49,612 nt of DNA from an uncultured Lachnospiraceae bacterium (GCA_946537305.1 CAMNFR010000013.1:1-49612); one strand, 5' to 3'; shown: positions 25,030 to 33,352, numbered from the stretch's first letter. A program made the numbers and translations. The notes: generated from the sequence alone by a model not told the origin.

Positions 25030-26504
25030 CAGCCTTCGCTCCGGTTCAGCCGTTCCAGAATGGCCAGGGTGTACTCCCAGATCCTCGCGCAGGAAGAAAT
25101 ACTCAGCCGCTCCTTGGGCGTATGAATATCTCTCATATCGGGGCCATAGGAAACAATATCAATACCGGGGATGCCGGCAGAAAACACGCCGCACTCCAGA
25201 CCTCCATGTGTGGCTTCCCGGATCATTTCCTTCCCGGTACGCTCCTTCCACAGGTCACAGCACAGCTTCACCAGAGAAGAATCTTCTTTTACCGGCCAGC
25301 CGGGATAATTTCCGCTGTAGCTTACGGTTCCACCGATGCTGCGGGCGACCGCCTCTACCCGGTTGCAGATGCCCTGTTTCTTTTCGGCAATACTGGAACG
25401 AATGCTGAAGGAAAGCACCAGAGAATCCTTCTCCCGCTGCAGAATGCCGAGATTCAGAGAACTTTCTACATGATCCTCCATGCCGGGGGTCATGGTCTGT
25501 ACGCCATCGGGCATCGCCAGGACGGAACACAGTGCCGCTTTCAGAGATTCACCGGAAAAAACATCCTTCTCTTCGCCGGATTCTTTCGGCAGGCTGCACT
25601 CCAGGCGGATATCGTTTTCGAGCGGGAATCTGTCACGGATAATCTTCTCCCACTGATCTGCTTTTTCCTGCAGGAGTCCTGTCGCAGAAGCAGGAATGAC
25701 TACACGGGAAACGCAGCGATTCGGAATCGCATTATCGGCATTGCCGCCGGAAATATCCGAAAGACCTAGCGAAGGAATTACTTCCTGCAGGGAAAGCAGG
25801 ATCTCACACATAAGGCGATTCGCATTTCCGCGGCCTTTCTGGATCTCAACACCCGAATGTCCTCCCACCAGACCGGTCAGAGAAAGAACGGCTGGCACAG
25901 TATCTGTTTCATAGAGAGCACCGGCAGGTACGGGAAGTACCGCTCTGGCGGTCACACCGCCGGCACAGCTGATGGTCAGGATTCCCTCTGCTTCACTGTC
26001 CAGGTTCAGCATATAGGCGGCTTGAATATCGGACATATCCAATGCCATAGCACCGAGCAACCCAATTTCTTCATCGGTCGTGAATACGCAGACCAGCGGC
26101 GGATGCGATAGTGTATCATCTGCCAGCAGAGCCAGACACATGGCAACGGCAATGCCGTCATCTCCGCCCAGTGTGGTCCCGCTGGCATGCAGCCAGTCTC
26201 CGTCGACATCAAGCTTCAGCGAATCATGCAGAAAATCAAAGGTCACACCTTCCGCTACCGCCGGCACCATATCCAGATGCCCCTGCAGAAGCACGGCAGG
26301 TTCATTTTCGCGCCCGACAGAACCTTTCTTCCAAATAATAACGTTATTGGCCTTATCCTGACGATATTTCAGGCCTTTTTCTTCCGCAAAACGGCAGCAG
26401 TAATCACTGACGGCCTTTGTGTGACGGGAAGGATGCGGAATCGCAGCAAGTGCTTCAAAATAACCGAGTACCTGAGGGATCGGAAGAGCTTGAATATCTA
26501 TCAT
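25029..26504 (-). CDS. pepD: M20-family cytosolic dipeptidase (Xaa-His / PepD type)
   Basis: PepD hydrolyses dipeptides with broad specificity, including Xaa-His. The 491-residue protein has the M20 metal sites in QGHLDMVPA, GDDGIAVAM (bridging Asp), DEEIGLLG (general base Glu next to it), and the late ATHGGLECGVFS. The lid domain lies between (about 200-370). I chose the ATG at 26504 because AAGGAGG precedes it; the frame extends to 26546 into the terminator hairpin. It heads a long run down to deoC. Confidence 0.94.
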   Translation of the reverse strand: MIDIQALPIPQVLGYFEALAAIPHPSRHTKAVSDYCCRFAEEKGLKYRQDKANNVIIWKKGSVGRENEPAVLLQGHLDMVPAVAEGVTFDFLHDSLKLDVDGDWLHASGTTLGGDDGIAVAMCLALLADDTLSHPPLVCVFTTDEEIGLLGAMALDMSDIQAAYMLNLDSEAEGILTISCAGGVTARAVLPVPAGALYETDTVPAVLSLTGLVGGHSGVEIQKGRGNANRLMCEILLSLQEVIPSLGLSDISGGNADNAIPNRCVSRVVIPASATGLLQEKADQWEKIIRDRFPLENDIRLECSLPKESGEEKDVFSGESLKAALCSVLAMPDGVQTMTPGMEDHVESSLNLGILQREKDSLVLSFSIRSSIAEKKQGICNRVEAVARSIGGTVSYSGNYPGWPVKEDSSLVKLCCDLWKERTGKEMIREATHGGLECGVFSAGIPGIDIVSYGPDMRDIHTPKERLSISSCARIWEYTLAILERLNRSEG

Positions 26505-26527
26505 AATTTCCTCCTTCATTGATAGGG

Positions 26528-26556
26528 AAAAAGGGAGCGACCGCATGGGAGCTCCC
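26528..26556 (-). terminator. Intrinsic terminator after the coiled-coil gene
   Basis: GGGAGC pairs with GCTCCC around a 12-nt loop and is followed by TTTTTCCC on the minus strand. It ends the rsmD-coaD-coiled-coil unit just before the pepD ribosome binding site. Confidence 0.7.
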
Positions 26557-26629
26557 TGACCGAAATACCTATAAGCTTTTTACAGTCTCAGGAATCAGGA
26601 TCGGTCTTGAACAGCCGGTCTTTTTAAGA

Positions 26630-27238
26630 TCAGTCGTCCAGGGGCAGATCGATCTTGAAATCAGAATCATCTTCTTCCGCCGGAACTTCAATATCGGAAT
26701 CAGCGGCGGAAAGCTCACGGCGATTGGCAAGCACAACATCCAGGCTGGACTGCATCTGATCCATGTAGGCGTCGAAACGGCTCTTGGAATCATCCATGGA
26801 ATGGGAAATGATGGCCTGCAGATTCTTCAGCGCACTGTCAGTGTACATCATGGCACCTTCACGGATGCTGTTGGCTTCACGCACAGCGTTGTCCACGATC
26901 ACCTGAGCCTTGTCGTTGGCTTCATCCACCATATCCTGCGCCTGGCGGGTCGCAGCCTGAACCACTTCGGATTCATCTACCATCTGCTGAGCCTGACGGG
27001 TGGCATCTGCGATCATCTCATCCGCCTGTTTCTGGGCGTCACCCAGAATAGCATCCTTGCTGGCGATGATCTTCTGATAACGCTTGATTTCTTCCGGTGT
27101 GCTCATACGCAGCTCCACCAGCATCTCATCGATCACGTCTTTTTCTACAATGATCTTCTTGCTGCCGGAGAACGCCTGCGGCTTACAGCCATCCAGATAT
27201 TCTTCGATTTCACTGATGATTTGTTCAATCTTGCTCAT
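26630..27238 (-). CDS. DivIVA-like coiled-coil protein
   Basis: The 202-residue protein is mostly one long coiled coil (about 55-165) rich in Ala, Gln, Asp and Glu, with repeats such as KQADEMIADATRQAQQMVDE and TRQAQDMVDEANDKAQVIVD. It starts MSKIEQIISEIEEYLDGCK and ends in an acidic tail (DIEVPAEEDDSDFKIDLPLDD shortened here to its acidic character). Similar proteins in Lachnospiraceae sit beside coaD and are labelled DivIVA-like or ATPase-like; they lack the DivIVA membrane-binding start. A role in division or cell organisation is only suggested. Confidence 0.85.
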   Translation of the reverse strand: MSKIEQIISEIEEYLDGCKPQAFSGSKKIIVEKDVIDEMLVELRMSTPEEIKRYQKIIASKDAILGDAQKQADEMIADATRQAQQMVDESEVVQAATRQAQDMVDEANDKAQVIVDNAVREANSIREGAMMYTDSALKNLQAIISHSMDDSKSRFDAYMDQMQSSLDVVLANRRELSAADSDIEVPAEEDDSDFKIDLPLDD

Positions 27239-27275
27239 GGTATATAGTCTCCTCCCCCTTCATGGAATGGTTGTT

Positions 27276-27785
27276 TTATTTCTGTTTTAAAAGACGGCAG
27301 CGCTCCCGGATCAGGGGCACGACTTCCGCCGGGACGAACTGATCGATCTTTCCGTCGTAATAAGCGACCTCACGAACGATACTTGAGCTCAGATACGCAT
27401 ACCGCAGATCCGTGGTCAGGAAAATGGTATCCAGCCCCGGACACATGGTATGATTGGTCTGCGCCATCTGCAGCTCATATTCGAAATCTGTAATCGCCCT
27501 CAGACCGCGGACGATCACACGGGCCCCTTCGTTTTTAACGAAATCTACCGTCAATCCGCTGAAAGAACGCACTTCAACATTGGGCAGATGAGAAGTCACA
27601 TTCTGTATCATTCTAACACGTTCATCCGCGGAAAACAACGGTTTTTTTGCATTGTTCACCAGAACACCGACCACCAGTTTATCAAACATGCGGGAGGATC
27701 TTTCAATGATATCCAGATGTCCGAAGGTGATTGGATCAAAACTTCCGGGATACACCCCAATCTTTTGCGTAGTCTCCTGAATCAT
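27276..27785 (-). CDS. coaD: Phosphopantetheine adenylyltransferase
   Basis: CoaD makes dephospho-CoA from 4'-phosphopantetheine and ATP, the fourth step of coenzyme A synthesis. The 169-residue protein has the nucleotidyltransferase start [18 protein letters not shown] (T-x-G-H motif) and the [11 protein letters not shown] phosphate-binding loop near the C-terminus, plus [17 protein letters not shown] in the middle. Its ATG overlaps the rsmD stop by four bases, the usual Bacillota arrangement. Confidence 0.98.
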   Translation of the reverse strand: MIQETTQKIGVYPGSFDPITFGHLDIIERSSRMFDKLVVGVLVNNAKKPLFSADERVRMIQNVTSHLPNVEVRSFSGLTVDFVKNEGARVIVRGLRAITDFEYELQMAQTNHTMCPGLDTIFLTTDLRYAYLSSSIVREVAYYDGKIDQFVPAEVVPLIRERCRLLKQK

Positions 27786-28351
27786 ATGTTTTCCTCTTGT
27801 CTGTATTTCCAGAATATATGTTGATTCGTTTTATATTCTTTGCGTCGAAGCTCTTCAAACGGAAGTTCACGCATCCAGGAAAAGTCCTCCTCCAGCAGTG
27901 CTTCGGCTACCAATATTCCATCTTCCTTCAGCAGTCCCAGGCGGGCGATCCTATCTATGACGGGTGGGTACCAGTCGCCTCGGTAGGGAGGATCCAGAAA
28001 GATAATATCAAAGGATGCCCCCTCCCGTGAAAGTCTGGCCAGTGCAGCTATACAGTCAGAGGCAAGGATCTGTCCCCGGTCTTCCAGATGTGTGTGCGCC
28101 AGATTCTGTTTGATACAGTTCACAGCACGGCGTGAATTTTCAACGAATACACAGGAAGCAGCCCCGCGGCTTAACGCCTCAATGCCAATCGCACCGCTTC
28201 CAGCAAACAGATCCAGAAAAGCAGCACCTCCGACATGCGGCTGAAGAATATTAAACAGCGTCTCTTTATATTTATCCGCCGTAGGACGGGTATCCATGCC
28301 CGGTACGGTGACCAGCTGCAGGCGTCTGGCGGAACCGGCGATCACTCTCAT
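27782..28351 (-). CDS. rsmD: 16S rRNA (guanine966-N2)-methyltransferase
   Basis: RsmD methylates G966 of 16S rRNA. The 189-residue protein begins [18 protein letters not shown], has the SAM-binding [18 protein letters not shown] and the catalytic DPPY in [10 protein letters not shown]. It is coupled to coaD by an ATGA overlap. The size and motifs are normal. Confidence 0.96.
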   Translation of the reverse strand: MRVIAGSARRLQLVTVPGMDTRPTADKYKETLFNILQPHVGGAAFLDLFAGSGAIGIEALSRGAASCVFVENSRRAVNCIKQNLAHTHLEDRGQILASDCIAALARLSREGASFDIIFLDPPYRGDWYPPVIDRIARLGLLKEDGILVAEALLEEDFSWMRELPFEELRRKEYKTNQHIFWKYRQEENI

Positions 28352-28362
28352 GGCGATTCTCC

Positions 28363-29382
28363 CTAATTAAATCCATAGGTAAGCTGCGCAATGGTATAAA
28401 AGATCTCCGCAATCTTTCGTCCCACGGGGCCAGGAAGATTCATGACAATTCCCGGAGCAGAGAGCCTTGCGCGGCGATACATGGCGGGATTCTCTTTCTT
28501 AAAGAAATCCCAAAGTTCCGCTTTCTGTGCCAGCTTCTCTTTATCATGAGAACGGATCGCCATAATGGAGGATATGGTCGTCATGATCTCCAGATAGCTG
28601 TACATATAAGACCGAAGCTTAGGACTCTCCACCTTTGTCAGATCCCAGTCTTTGATCATGATCTTGTTGACACGGATCTGCTGATCAAGACGTTTGATCA
28701 TCGTCTGTTCATTTACTGATTGCCCCTCCCGTCCGATATAATACCGATAGAAGTTAACATCCAGATAGTACAGCTTCTGTACATACGGGAAGGGATGATA
28801 GACAAACAGATTATCTACATAGAAGGTATGCTTCGGAAGCTCCAGCCCGGAATCCCGCAGCAGCTGCGTGCGGTAGATCACGGAATGCATAAGGATGTAC
28901 TGTCCCAGCTTCAGCCGCCGCATTTCATCCCAGCCGAAAATACGGCCCTGAGGAAACGCATGACGATACTGCATTACCTTTTTGTGACGGGCACCTTCTT
29001 TGTCATACACAAAGTTGCTCACCATCATATCGATTTCCTGTCCGTTCGTGGTCAGTTCCTCCAGCGTATCCAGAATCTTCAGGTACGCCTCCCGGCTGAC
29101 CCAGTCATCACTGTCGACGACCTTGAAATAACGGCCCGTGGCATGCTTCAGTCCGGTGTTTACCGCCTCTCCATGACCGCCATTTTCCTGATGCACCGCC
29201 TTAATGATTCCGGGATATCTGGCAGCATAACGGTCTGCCAGTTCAGGTGTCCGGTCCTTCTGAGATCCATCATCCACAATAATGATCTCCACCCGGTCTC
29301 CGCCCGGCAGCAGCGAACGAATGCATTTGCCCATATAGGCTTCAGAATTAAAACAGGGAATAGCAATAGACAGAAGTTTCAT
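28363..29382 (-). CDS. Family 2 glycosyltransferase
   Basis: The 339-residue cytosolic enzyme has a GT-A fold of family GT2: LLSIAIPCFNSEAYMGKCI at the start, EIIIVDDGSQKDRT, QENGGHGEAVNTGLKHATG, and the metal-binding DxD in YFKVVDSDDWVS. It has no membrane segment. The C-terminal part (about 215-339) is helical. The sugar donor and acceptor are unknown; no other polysaccharide genes are near. I chose the ATG at 29382 for its GAGGA site. It follows the NYN gene by 16 bp. Confidence 0.9.
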   Translation of the reverse strand: MKLLSIAIPCFNSEAYMGKCIRSLLPGGDRVEIIIVDDGSQKDRTPELADRYAARYPGIIKAVHQENGGHGEAVNTGLKHATGRYFKVVDSDDWVSREAYLKILDTLEELTTNGQEIDMMVSNFVYDKEGARHKKVMQYRHAFPQGRIFGWDEMRRLKLGQYILMHSVIYRTQLLRDSGLELPKHTFYVDNLFVYHPFPYVQKLYYLDVNFYRYYIGREGQSVNEQTMIKRLDQQIRVNKIMIKDWDLTKVESPKLRSYMYSYLEIMTTISSIMAIRSHDKEKLAQKAELWDFFKKENPAMYRRARLSAPGIVMNLPGPVGRKIAEIFYTIAQLTYGFN

Positions 29383-29398
29383 GTTCTTCCTCTTTTCT

Positions 29399-30415
29399 TT
29401 AACGTTTTTTCTTGCCGGTGCGAGTTCTTTCCGGCTCCTGATGACTACGGCCGTAGGCCTCATCATAGTAATAATCGTGGCTTAATTTTACGGAATTGTC
29501 ACGAATCTCAAATTGAGAAAAGCTGCGGATAAAACTCGAAAAACGGCTGAACCCGTACTGCTTTGCATGAAAACCGGGAAACGCCTTCTTCACCTCATCA
29601 TTGATGATGGAAAGGTTCGAGACCTCTCCGCCATTTTCCTCAAGGATCAGTTCAATTTCCCGCACGACCTCCTGTACCGGAATCTCCGCCCGGCAGTCCA
29701 TCACATAATAGGTAGTGCCTTCCTTAACAATCTCAAACTCATCCAGGCTCTCCAGGAAAGTCGACAGTTTGGAAAAACCGTAGTTACGGACATCAAATTC
29801 AGAAAATCGCTTCGCCAGGAAATTCCCCAGATCCGCCACACTGGTCGGACGGCCCTGGTTCGTATTTTCCGTCATCAGCTTAAAGATTGCTTTCTTAATG
29901 TCATGCAGACTGGTGATATCCGCTTTTTCTGCAATCTCCGGCGTCGCCGTCGCGCTGTGCGCCGAATCCTCTGCCTGAGAGATCACATCCAGAATTTTAA
30001 AGGTATCACAGGCCGTGCGGAAAGGCTTGGGCGTCTTACTCTCTCCCATCCCCACCACAAACATACCGGCTTCACGAAGCCGCTGTGCCAGCTTGGTAAA
30101 ATCCGAATCACTGGACACCAGGCAAAAACCGTCAACGCTATGGGAATACAGAATGTCCATGGCATCGATGATCATCGCCGAGTCCGTGGAATTTTTTCCG
30201 GTCGTGTAGCTGTACTGCTGAATCGGGTTTACAGACCACTCCAGGATGGTATCCTTCCATCCGCGCTTGGAAGGGTCCGTCCAGTCCCCGTAGATCCGCT
30301 TGTAGGTAGCGGTTCCAACATCGGAGATTTCTTCCAGTATGTACTTAATGTATTTGGGGGAAACGTTGTCCGCATCAATGAGGACAGCAAATCTTTTCTC
30401 TTTATTATCTTCCAC
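29399..30415 (-). CDS. NYN-domain protein with two OST-HTH/LOTUS domains
   Basis: The 338-residue protein opens with a NYN/PIN-like nuclease domain (about 1-145): FAVLIDADNVSPKYIKYIL, YKRIYGDWTDP, KNSTDSAMIIDAMDILYS and LVSSDSDFTKLAQRLREAG hold the acidic residues. Two OST-HTH/LOTUS modules follow (about 170-240 and 245-320), each with a NYGF/QYGFS-x-F/L-x-x-F/L core; these bind RNA in other proteins. The architecture is that of the LabA/DUF88 family, linked to RNA processing. The start is GTG at 30415, preceded by GAGGA. The gene borders the repeat cluster on its upstream side. Confidence 0.92.
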   Translation of the reverse strand: MEDNKEKRFAVLIDADNVSPKYIKYILEEISDVGTATYKRIYGDWTDPSKRGWKDTILEWSVNPIQQYSYTTGKNSTDSAMIIDAMDILYSHSVDGFCLVSSDSDFTKLAQRLREAGMFVVGMGESKTPKPFRTACDTFKILDVISQAEDSAHSATATPEIAEKADITSLHDIKKAIFKLMTENTNQGRPTSVADLGNFLAKRFSEFDVRNYGFSKLSTFLESLDEFEIVKEGTTYYVMDCRAEIPVQEVVREIELILEENGGEVSNLSIINDEVKKAFPGFHAKQYGFSRFSSFIRSFSQFEIRDNSVKLSHDYYYDEAYGRSHQEPERTRTGKKKR

Positions 30416-30573
30416 AGGTTCCTCGCTTCTAAAGATCTTTCTTATTTTCCAAAGTTCTTTTCATAGAAAATCATATTCAATTTAGTATAAAGCATTATAC
30501 CGTCAAATTCAAGGGGTTTCCCATCCTGCGTGGGACTTTATGTATACTGAAGTCTGTACATACTAATGCATGA
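30416..30573. other. Upstream region of the NYN gene, no gene seen
   Basis: This AT-rich stretch holds a TATAAT on the minus strand (30493-30498, rc of ATTATA at the same place) close to TTGACG (30502-30507), which is too near for a standard -35/-10 pair. A small CCCA/TGGG hairpin lies around 30521-30535. It leads directly into the first repeat unit. The NYN promoter is probably here but I cannot place it firmly. Confidence 0.4.
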
Positions 30574-30716
30574 GAATGGGGGACTCTGCACGTTTTTGGA
30601 GGGCATGAAAACTTCCGATCCTCAGCCCTATCCCGGTCGTGGCCGGGGAAACGGCCACGCCGGCTATAGGACTTCGGCTCTTCGGGTTCTGCCCTTCTTG
30701 AAAAGTGGAAGTCCTC
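30574..30716 (+). repeat. Repeat unit A1 (structured GC-rich repeat family)
   Basis: This unit is about 95% identical without gaps to unit A3 (7 differences in 143 positions by my count). Its core is a bulged hairpin: CCTAT (30627-30631) with ATAGG (30666-30670), CCGG with CCGG, a bulged T, and CGTGGCC (30638-30644) with GGCCACG (30653-30659), loop GGGGAAAC. A second stem GGACTTC/GAAGTCC follows. A 41-codon frame starting MKTSDPQPYPGRGRGNG covers it, but the copies argue for structure, not protein. Confidence 0.9.
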
Positions 30717-30760
30717 TTTCGTTGATCTGAGAATCTGGTTTAACACAGATACGCATGGAT

Positions 30761-30863
30761 CCCCACAAGGTGAAGAGCCCGAAGAGCTGAGGCCATTTAG
30801 CCGGCGCGGCTGTTCCCCCAGCCGCGACCGGGAAATGACCGAAGATCGGAAGTTTTCCCACCC
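30761..30863 (-). repeat. Repeat unit A2, inverted copy
   Basis: Read on the minus strand it follows the same plan as A1 but with different stem letters that remain paired: outer CATTT (30833-30837 side) with AAATG, inner CGCGGCT with AGCCGCG, the same bulged T and an 8-nt GGGGGAAC loop. The peptide frame of A1 is broken here by TAA. It lies tail-to-tail with A1, 44 bp apart. Confidence 0.88.
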
Positions 30864-30910
30864 TATGAGAGGTCTGTTTAATCGAATGTCCTCGCAGTTT
30901 ATTCCGTTCA

Positions 30911-31053
30911 GAATGGGGAACACTGCACATTTTAGGCGGGCATGAAAACTTCCGATCCTCAGCCCTATCCCGGTCGTGGCCGGGGAAACGGCCACGCCGG
31001 CTATAGGACTTCGGCTCTTCGGGTTCTGCCATTCTTGAGAAGTGGAAGTCCTC
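30911..31053 (+). repeat. Repeat unit A3, direct copy of A1
   Basis: This unit aligns with A1 over 143 bp without gaps; its whole core hairpin is identical to that of A1. The differences are five upstream of the ATG-like GCATGAAAAC and two in the second stem-loop. It lies head-to-head with A2, 47 bp apart. Between 31054 and the terminator at 31087 I see only a small TAAGGT-G-ACCTTA palindrome. Confidence 0.9.
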
Positions 31054-31086
31054 TGAAATCTTAAGGTGACCTTAGTGGTGCGCATG

Positions 31087-31113
31087 AAAAACAGGATGCT
31101 GCCGCATCCTGTT
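31087..31113 (-). terminator. Intrinsic terminator after the cytidylate-kinase-like gene
   Basis: AACAGGATGC pairs perfectly with GCATCCTGTT over 10 bp around a GGCA loop and is followed by T's on the minus strand. It lies 22 bp after the gene's stop and isolates the repeat cluster from that transcript. Confidence 0.92.
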
Positions 31114-31135
31114 GGTAATTTCGTATACTGCAAAT

Positions 31136-31759
31136 CTAACGGTTCTCCACCAGTTCGTGGTCCATGAACCGCAGAATCATGTCCACACACCCTTCTTCGC
31201 CGATCACGGAACTGTTGAGGCAAAGATGGTAGGTGCTGGCGACGCCCCAGCGTTTGTTGGAATAGAAATTATAGTAGTTGGCGCGTTTTTTGTCAGAGCG
31301 CGTGATCAGATCGATGGCTTTGTCTTTAGAGAGATGATGACGCTCCGCCACGCGGGTGACGCGGTCTTCCAGGTTTGCCGTGATGAAGACGTTGGTCACA
31401 TGTTCGAAGGATTCCAGCGCATAGTCCGCACAGCGGCCGACCAATACGCAGGATTCGCGTGAGGCTATGGAGCGGATGGCTTCGAATTGTGCAAGGAATA
31501 CCTTCTGGTTCAGCGGCATTTCCACACGGGTGGAGAAGCTGCCCAGGCCGGAGGTATCCGTGACCAGCGAATAGAAAAAGCTGTTGATCGGTTTTTCGTC
31601 GTGTGATTCGATGATCTGTTCGCTCAGTCCGCTGCTGCTGGCAGCTTCCTGAAGGATCTCTTTATCGTAAAAGGAAACGCCAAGGCGTTCGGCCAGCTTT
31701 TTTCCGATGCTTCTTCCTCCGCTGCCAAATTCTCTGCCGATTGTAACGATCTGATTCAT
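31136..31759 (-). CDS. Cytidylate-kinase-like family protein
   Basis: The 207-residue protein has the P-loop VTIGREFGSGGRSIGKKLAE of the Cytidylate_kin2 family, a later SCVLVGRCADYAL and the Arg/His-rich TRVAERHHLSKDKAIDLI lid region. Family members resemble CMP kinase but lack its CMP-binding insert and their substrate is not established. The gene has its own promoter and strong terminator, so it is a single-gene unit between rluD and the repeats. Confidence 0.88.
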   Translation of the reverse strand: MNQIVTIGREFGSGGRSIGKKLAERLGVSFYDKEILQEAASSSGLSEQIIESHDEKPINSFFYSLVTDTSGLGSFSTRVEMPLNQKVFLAQFEAIRSIASRESCVLVGRCADYALESFEHVTNVFITANLEDRVTRVAERHHLSKDKAIDLITRSDKKRANYYNFYSNKRWGVASTYHLCLNSSVIGEEGCVDMILRFMDHELVENR

Positions 31760-31803
31760 AAATATTCTCTCCTTGCTCCCGAAAGGGATGTTATATTGGT
31801 TGT

Positions 31804-31832
31804 ATTATAACGAATCCTGATGGAAAAATCAA
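31804..31832 (-). promoter_or_regulatory. Promoter of the cytidylate-kinase-like gene
   Basis: The minus strand reads TTGATT (31827-31832), 17 nt, TATAAT (31804-31809), shortly before the AAGGAG ribosome binding site. Confidence 0.75.
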
Positions 31833-31843
31833 GGACAAATTGT

Positions 31844-32764
31844 CTAATTTTGCTTGTTTTTTAATTTTCTTAACATATCTTCAAAATATTGAGGAAGTGG
31901 CGCTGTTACTTCCAGATATTTACCGGTTCGCGGATGGATCAGTCCCAGAGTTCCTGCATGGAGTGTCTGTCCTGTCAGGTGCCAGGGATGCGGCAGGTTT
32001 CCGTACACTTCATCACCCACCAGTGGATGGTGGATCGATGTCATATGAACACGGATCTGATGGGTGCGTCCGGTCTCCAGACGACAGGCCAGGAGTGTGT
32101 AACCGGGAAACCGTTCCAGTACCTGATAGTGAGTAACGGCCGGTTTTCCATCCGGTACAATGGCCATCTTCAGGCGATTGGTACGTGATCTTCCGATCGG
32201 TGCATCTACGGTTCCTTCTTCTTCGGCAAAATTCCCGTGAACCAGGCAAGTGTAGATCCTCGTGATTGAATGAGCCGCAAGCTGTTCTGCTACCCGGGTA
32301 TGCGCGAAGTCGTTTTTGCAGGCGACAAGAACACCGGTCGTATCCCGGTCGATGCGGTGTACGATTCCTGGCCGCTGTATACCGTTAATACCGGAAAGAT
32401 CGTTGCCGCAATGATACAGCAGCGCATTGACCAGAGTGTCATTGGTATGTCCGGGAGCGGGGTGAACGACCATACCCTTCGGTTTGTTTACAAAGATCAG
32501 GTCGTCGTCTTCATACAGAATATCCAACGGTATATTCTCTGCCGGGATGTCCGGCGGTGTGGGATCCGGCATGTTCAGTACGGCCAGATCACCTTCCGCT
32601 ACTTTTACGCCTGGCTTAGTCTTCTTTCCGTTCAGTGTGACCTGACCTTCTTTAATGCATTTTTGAAGAAAGGAACGGGAACTGCCGTCCATCAGTCTTG
32701 CCAGCACGGTATCCAGGCGCTCACCGGATTCCTCCGGCCCCATCGTCAAAGATATTTCTTCCAA
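31844..32764 (-). CDS. rluD: RluD-like large-subunit pseudouridine synthase
   Basis: The 306-residue enzyme converts uridines to pseudouridine in 23S rRNA. It has an N-terminal S4 domain (GERLDTVLARLMDGSSRSF, then VTLNGKKTKPGVKV), the catalytic HRIDRDTTGVLVACKND, and the RLETGRTHQIRVHMTSIHHP signature. The start is TTG at 32764: AAGGAGGG precedes it at good spacing and directly follows the lspA stop, whereas the next ATG (residue 8) has no site. The lspA-rluD pair is the standard Bacillota order. Confidence 0.94.
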   Translation of the reverse strand: MEEISLTMGPEESGERLDTVLARLMDGSSRSFLQKCIKEGQVTLNGKKTKPGVKVAEGDLAVLNMPDPTPPDIPAENIPLDILYEDDDLIFVNKPKGMVVHPAPGHTNDTLVNALLYHCGNDLSGINGIQRPGIVHRIDRDTTGVLVACKNDFAHTRVAEQLAAHSITRIYTCLVHGNFAEEEGTVDAPIGRSRTNRLKMAIVPDGKPAVTHYQVLERFPGYTLLACRLETGRTHQIRVHMTSIHHPLVGDEVYGNLPHPWHLTGQTLHAGTLGLIHPRTGKYLEVTAPLPQYFEDMLRKLKNKQN

Positions 32765-32776
32765 GCAAGTCCCTCC

Positions 32777-33274
32777 TTACAGAATCCCCTTCAGGTCCTC
32801 TTCTTTATAGAAGAACAGGATCAGTACGAACAGAAACACTGCTGCCACGGAAACGAAACAGTCCGCCACATTAAAAATAGGAAAATCAATCAGGCGGAAA
32901 TAGATAAAATCCACCACGTATCCCTGCCGCAGACGATCGATGAAGTTTCCGATGGCGCCGCCGGCCAGGGAGATCAGGACCAGATTCAGCGGAAGGAAAC
33001 GCGACGTGTCCGGCACACGGAACAGGTACAGAAAAACAATGCCTGAGAGTACGACGACGGTCAATACGGCAAACAACACCTGCTGCTGCTGCAGCATACC
33101 AAAGGCGGCTCCTCTGTTTTCCAGATACCGCAGCTCCAGTACGCCGGGAATCAGAACGAAGGGGTCCGATCCGTATAAATGCCGCACTGCCAATATTTTG
33201 GTCCATTGATCCAGCCCCACGGCAGCTGCGATAAAAAGCAGTGCCTGAAGGCATCTCACTTTGGTTTTTTTCAT
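32777..33274 (-). CDS. lspA: Lipoprotein signal peptidase (signal peptidase II)
   Basis: LspA cuts prolipoproteins before the lipidated Cys. The 165-residue protein has four membrane segments and both catalytic aspartates in context: GGAIGNFIDRLRQGYVVDF and FPIFNVADCFVS. The ENRGAAFGML motif is also present. I chose the ATG at 33274 with GGAGG upstream. It lies between sepF and rluD. A substrate in the window is the TctC lipoprotein. Confidence 0.96.
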   Translation of the reverse strand: MKKTKVRCLQALLFIAAAVGLDQWTKILAVRHLYGSDPFVLIPGVLELRYLENRGAAFGMLQQQQVLFAVLTVVVLSGIVFLYLFRVPDTSRFLPLNLVLISLAGGAIGNFIDRLRQGYVVDFIYFRLIDFPIFNVADCFVSVAAVFLFVLILFFYKEEDLKGIL

Positions 33275-33352
33275 GTTGATTTCGGCCCTCCGGTCAAAAA
33301 GAAAGCCATCGATCGCACATCGACCGACGGCTTTATAATGCATCTGAAACTG

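Noticed and set aside
30574..31053. CRISPR array
   Set aside because: Units are over 100 bp, in mixed orientation, irregularly spaced, and no cas genes are present.
30574..31053. Group II intron, HEARO element or integron attC sites
   Set aside because: No reverse transcriptase, nuclease or integrase gene, no intron domain V/VI pattern, and the stem length and fixed loop do not match attC symmetry.
30495..31223. A 242-codon minus-strand frame covering the repeat cluster and another of 122 codons inside it
   Set aside because: They are translations of the repeats themselves: the same segment appears twice inside the frame, and they cross the strong terminator at 31087-31113.
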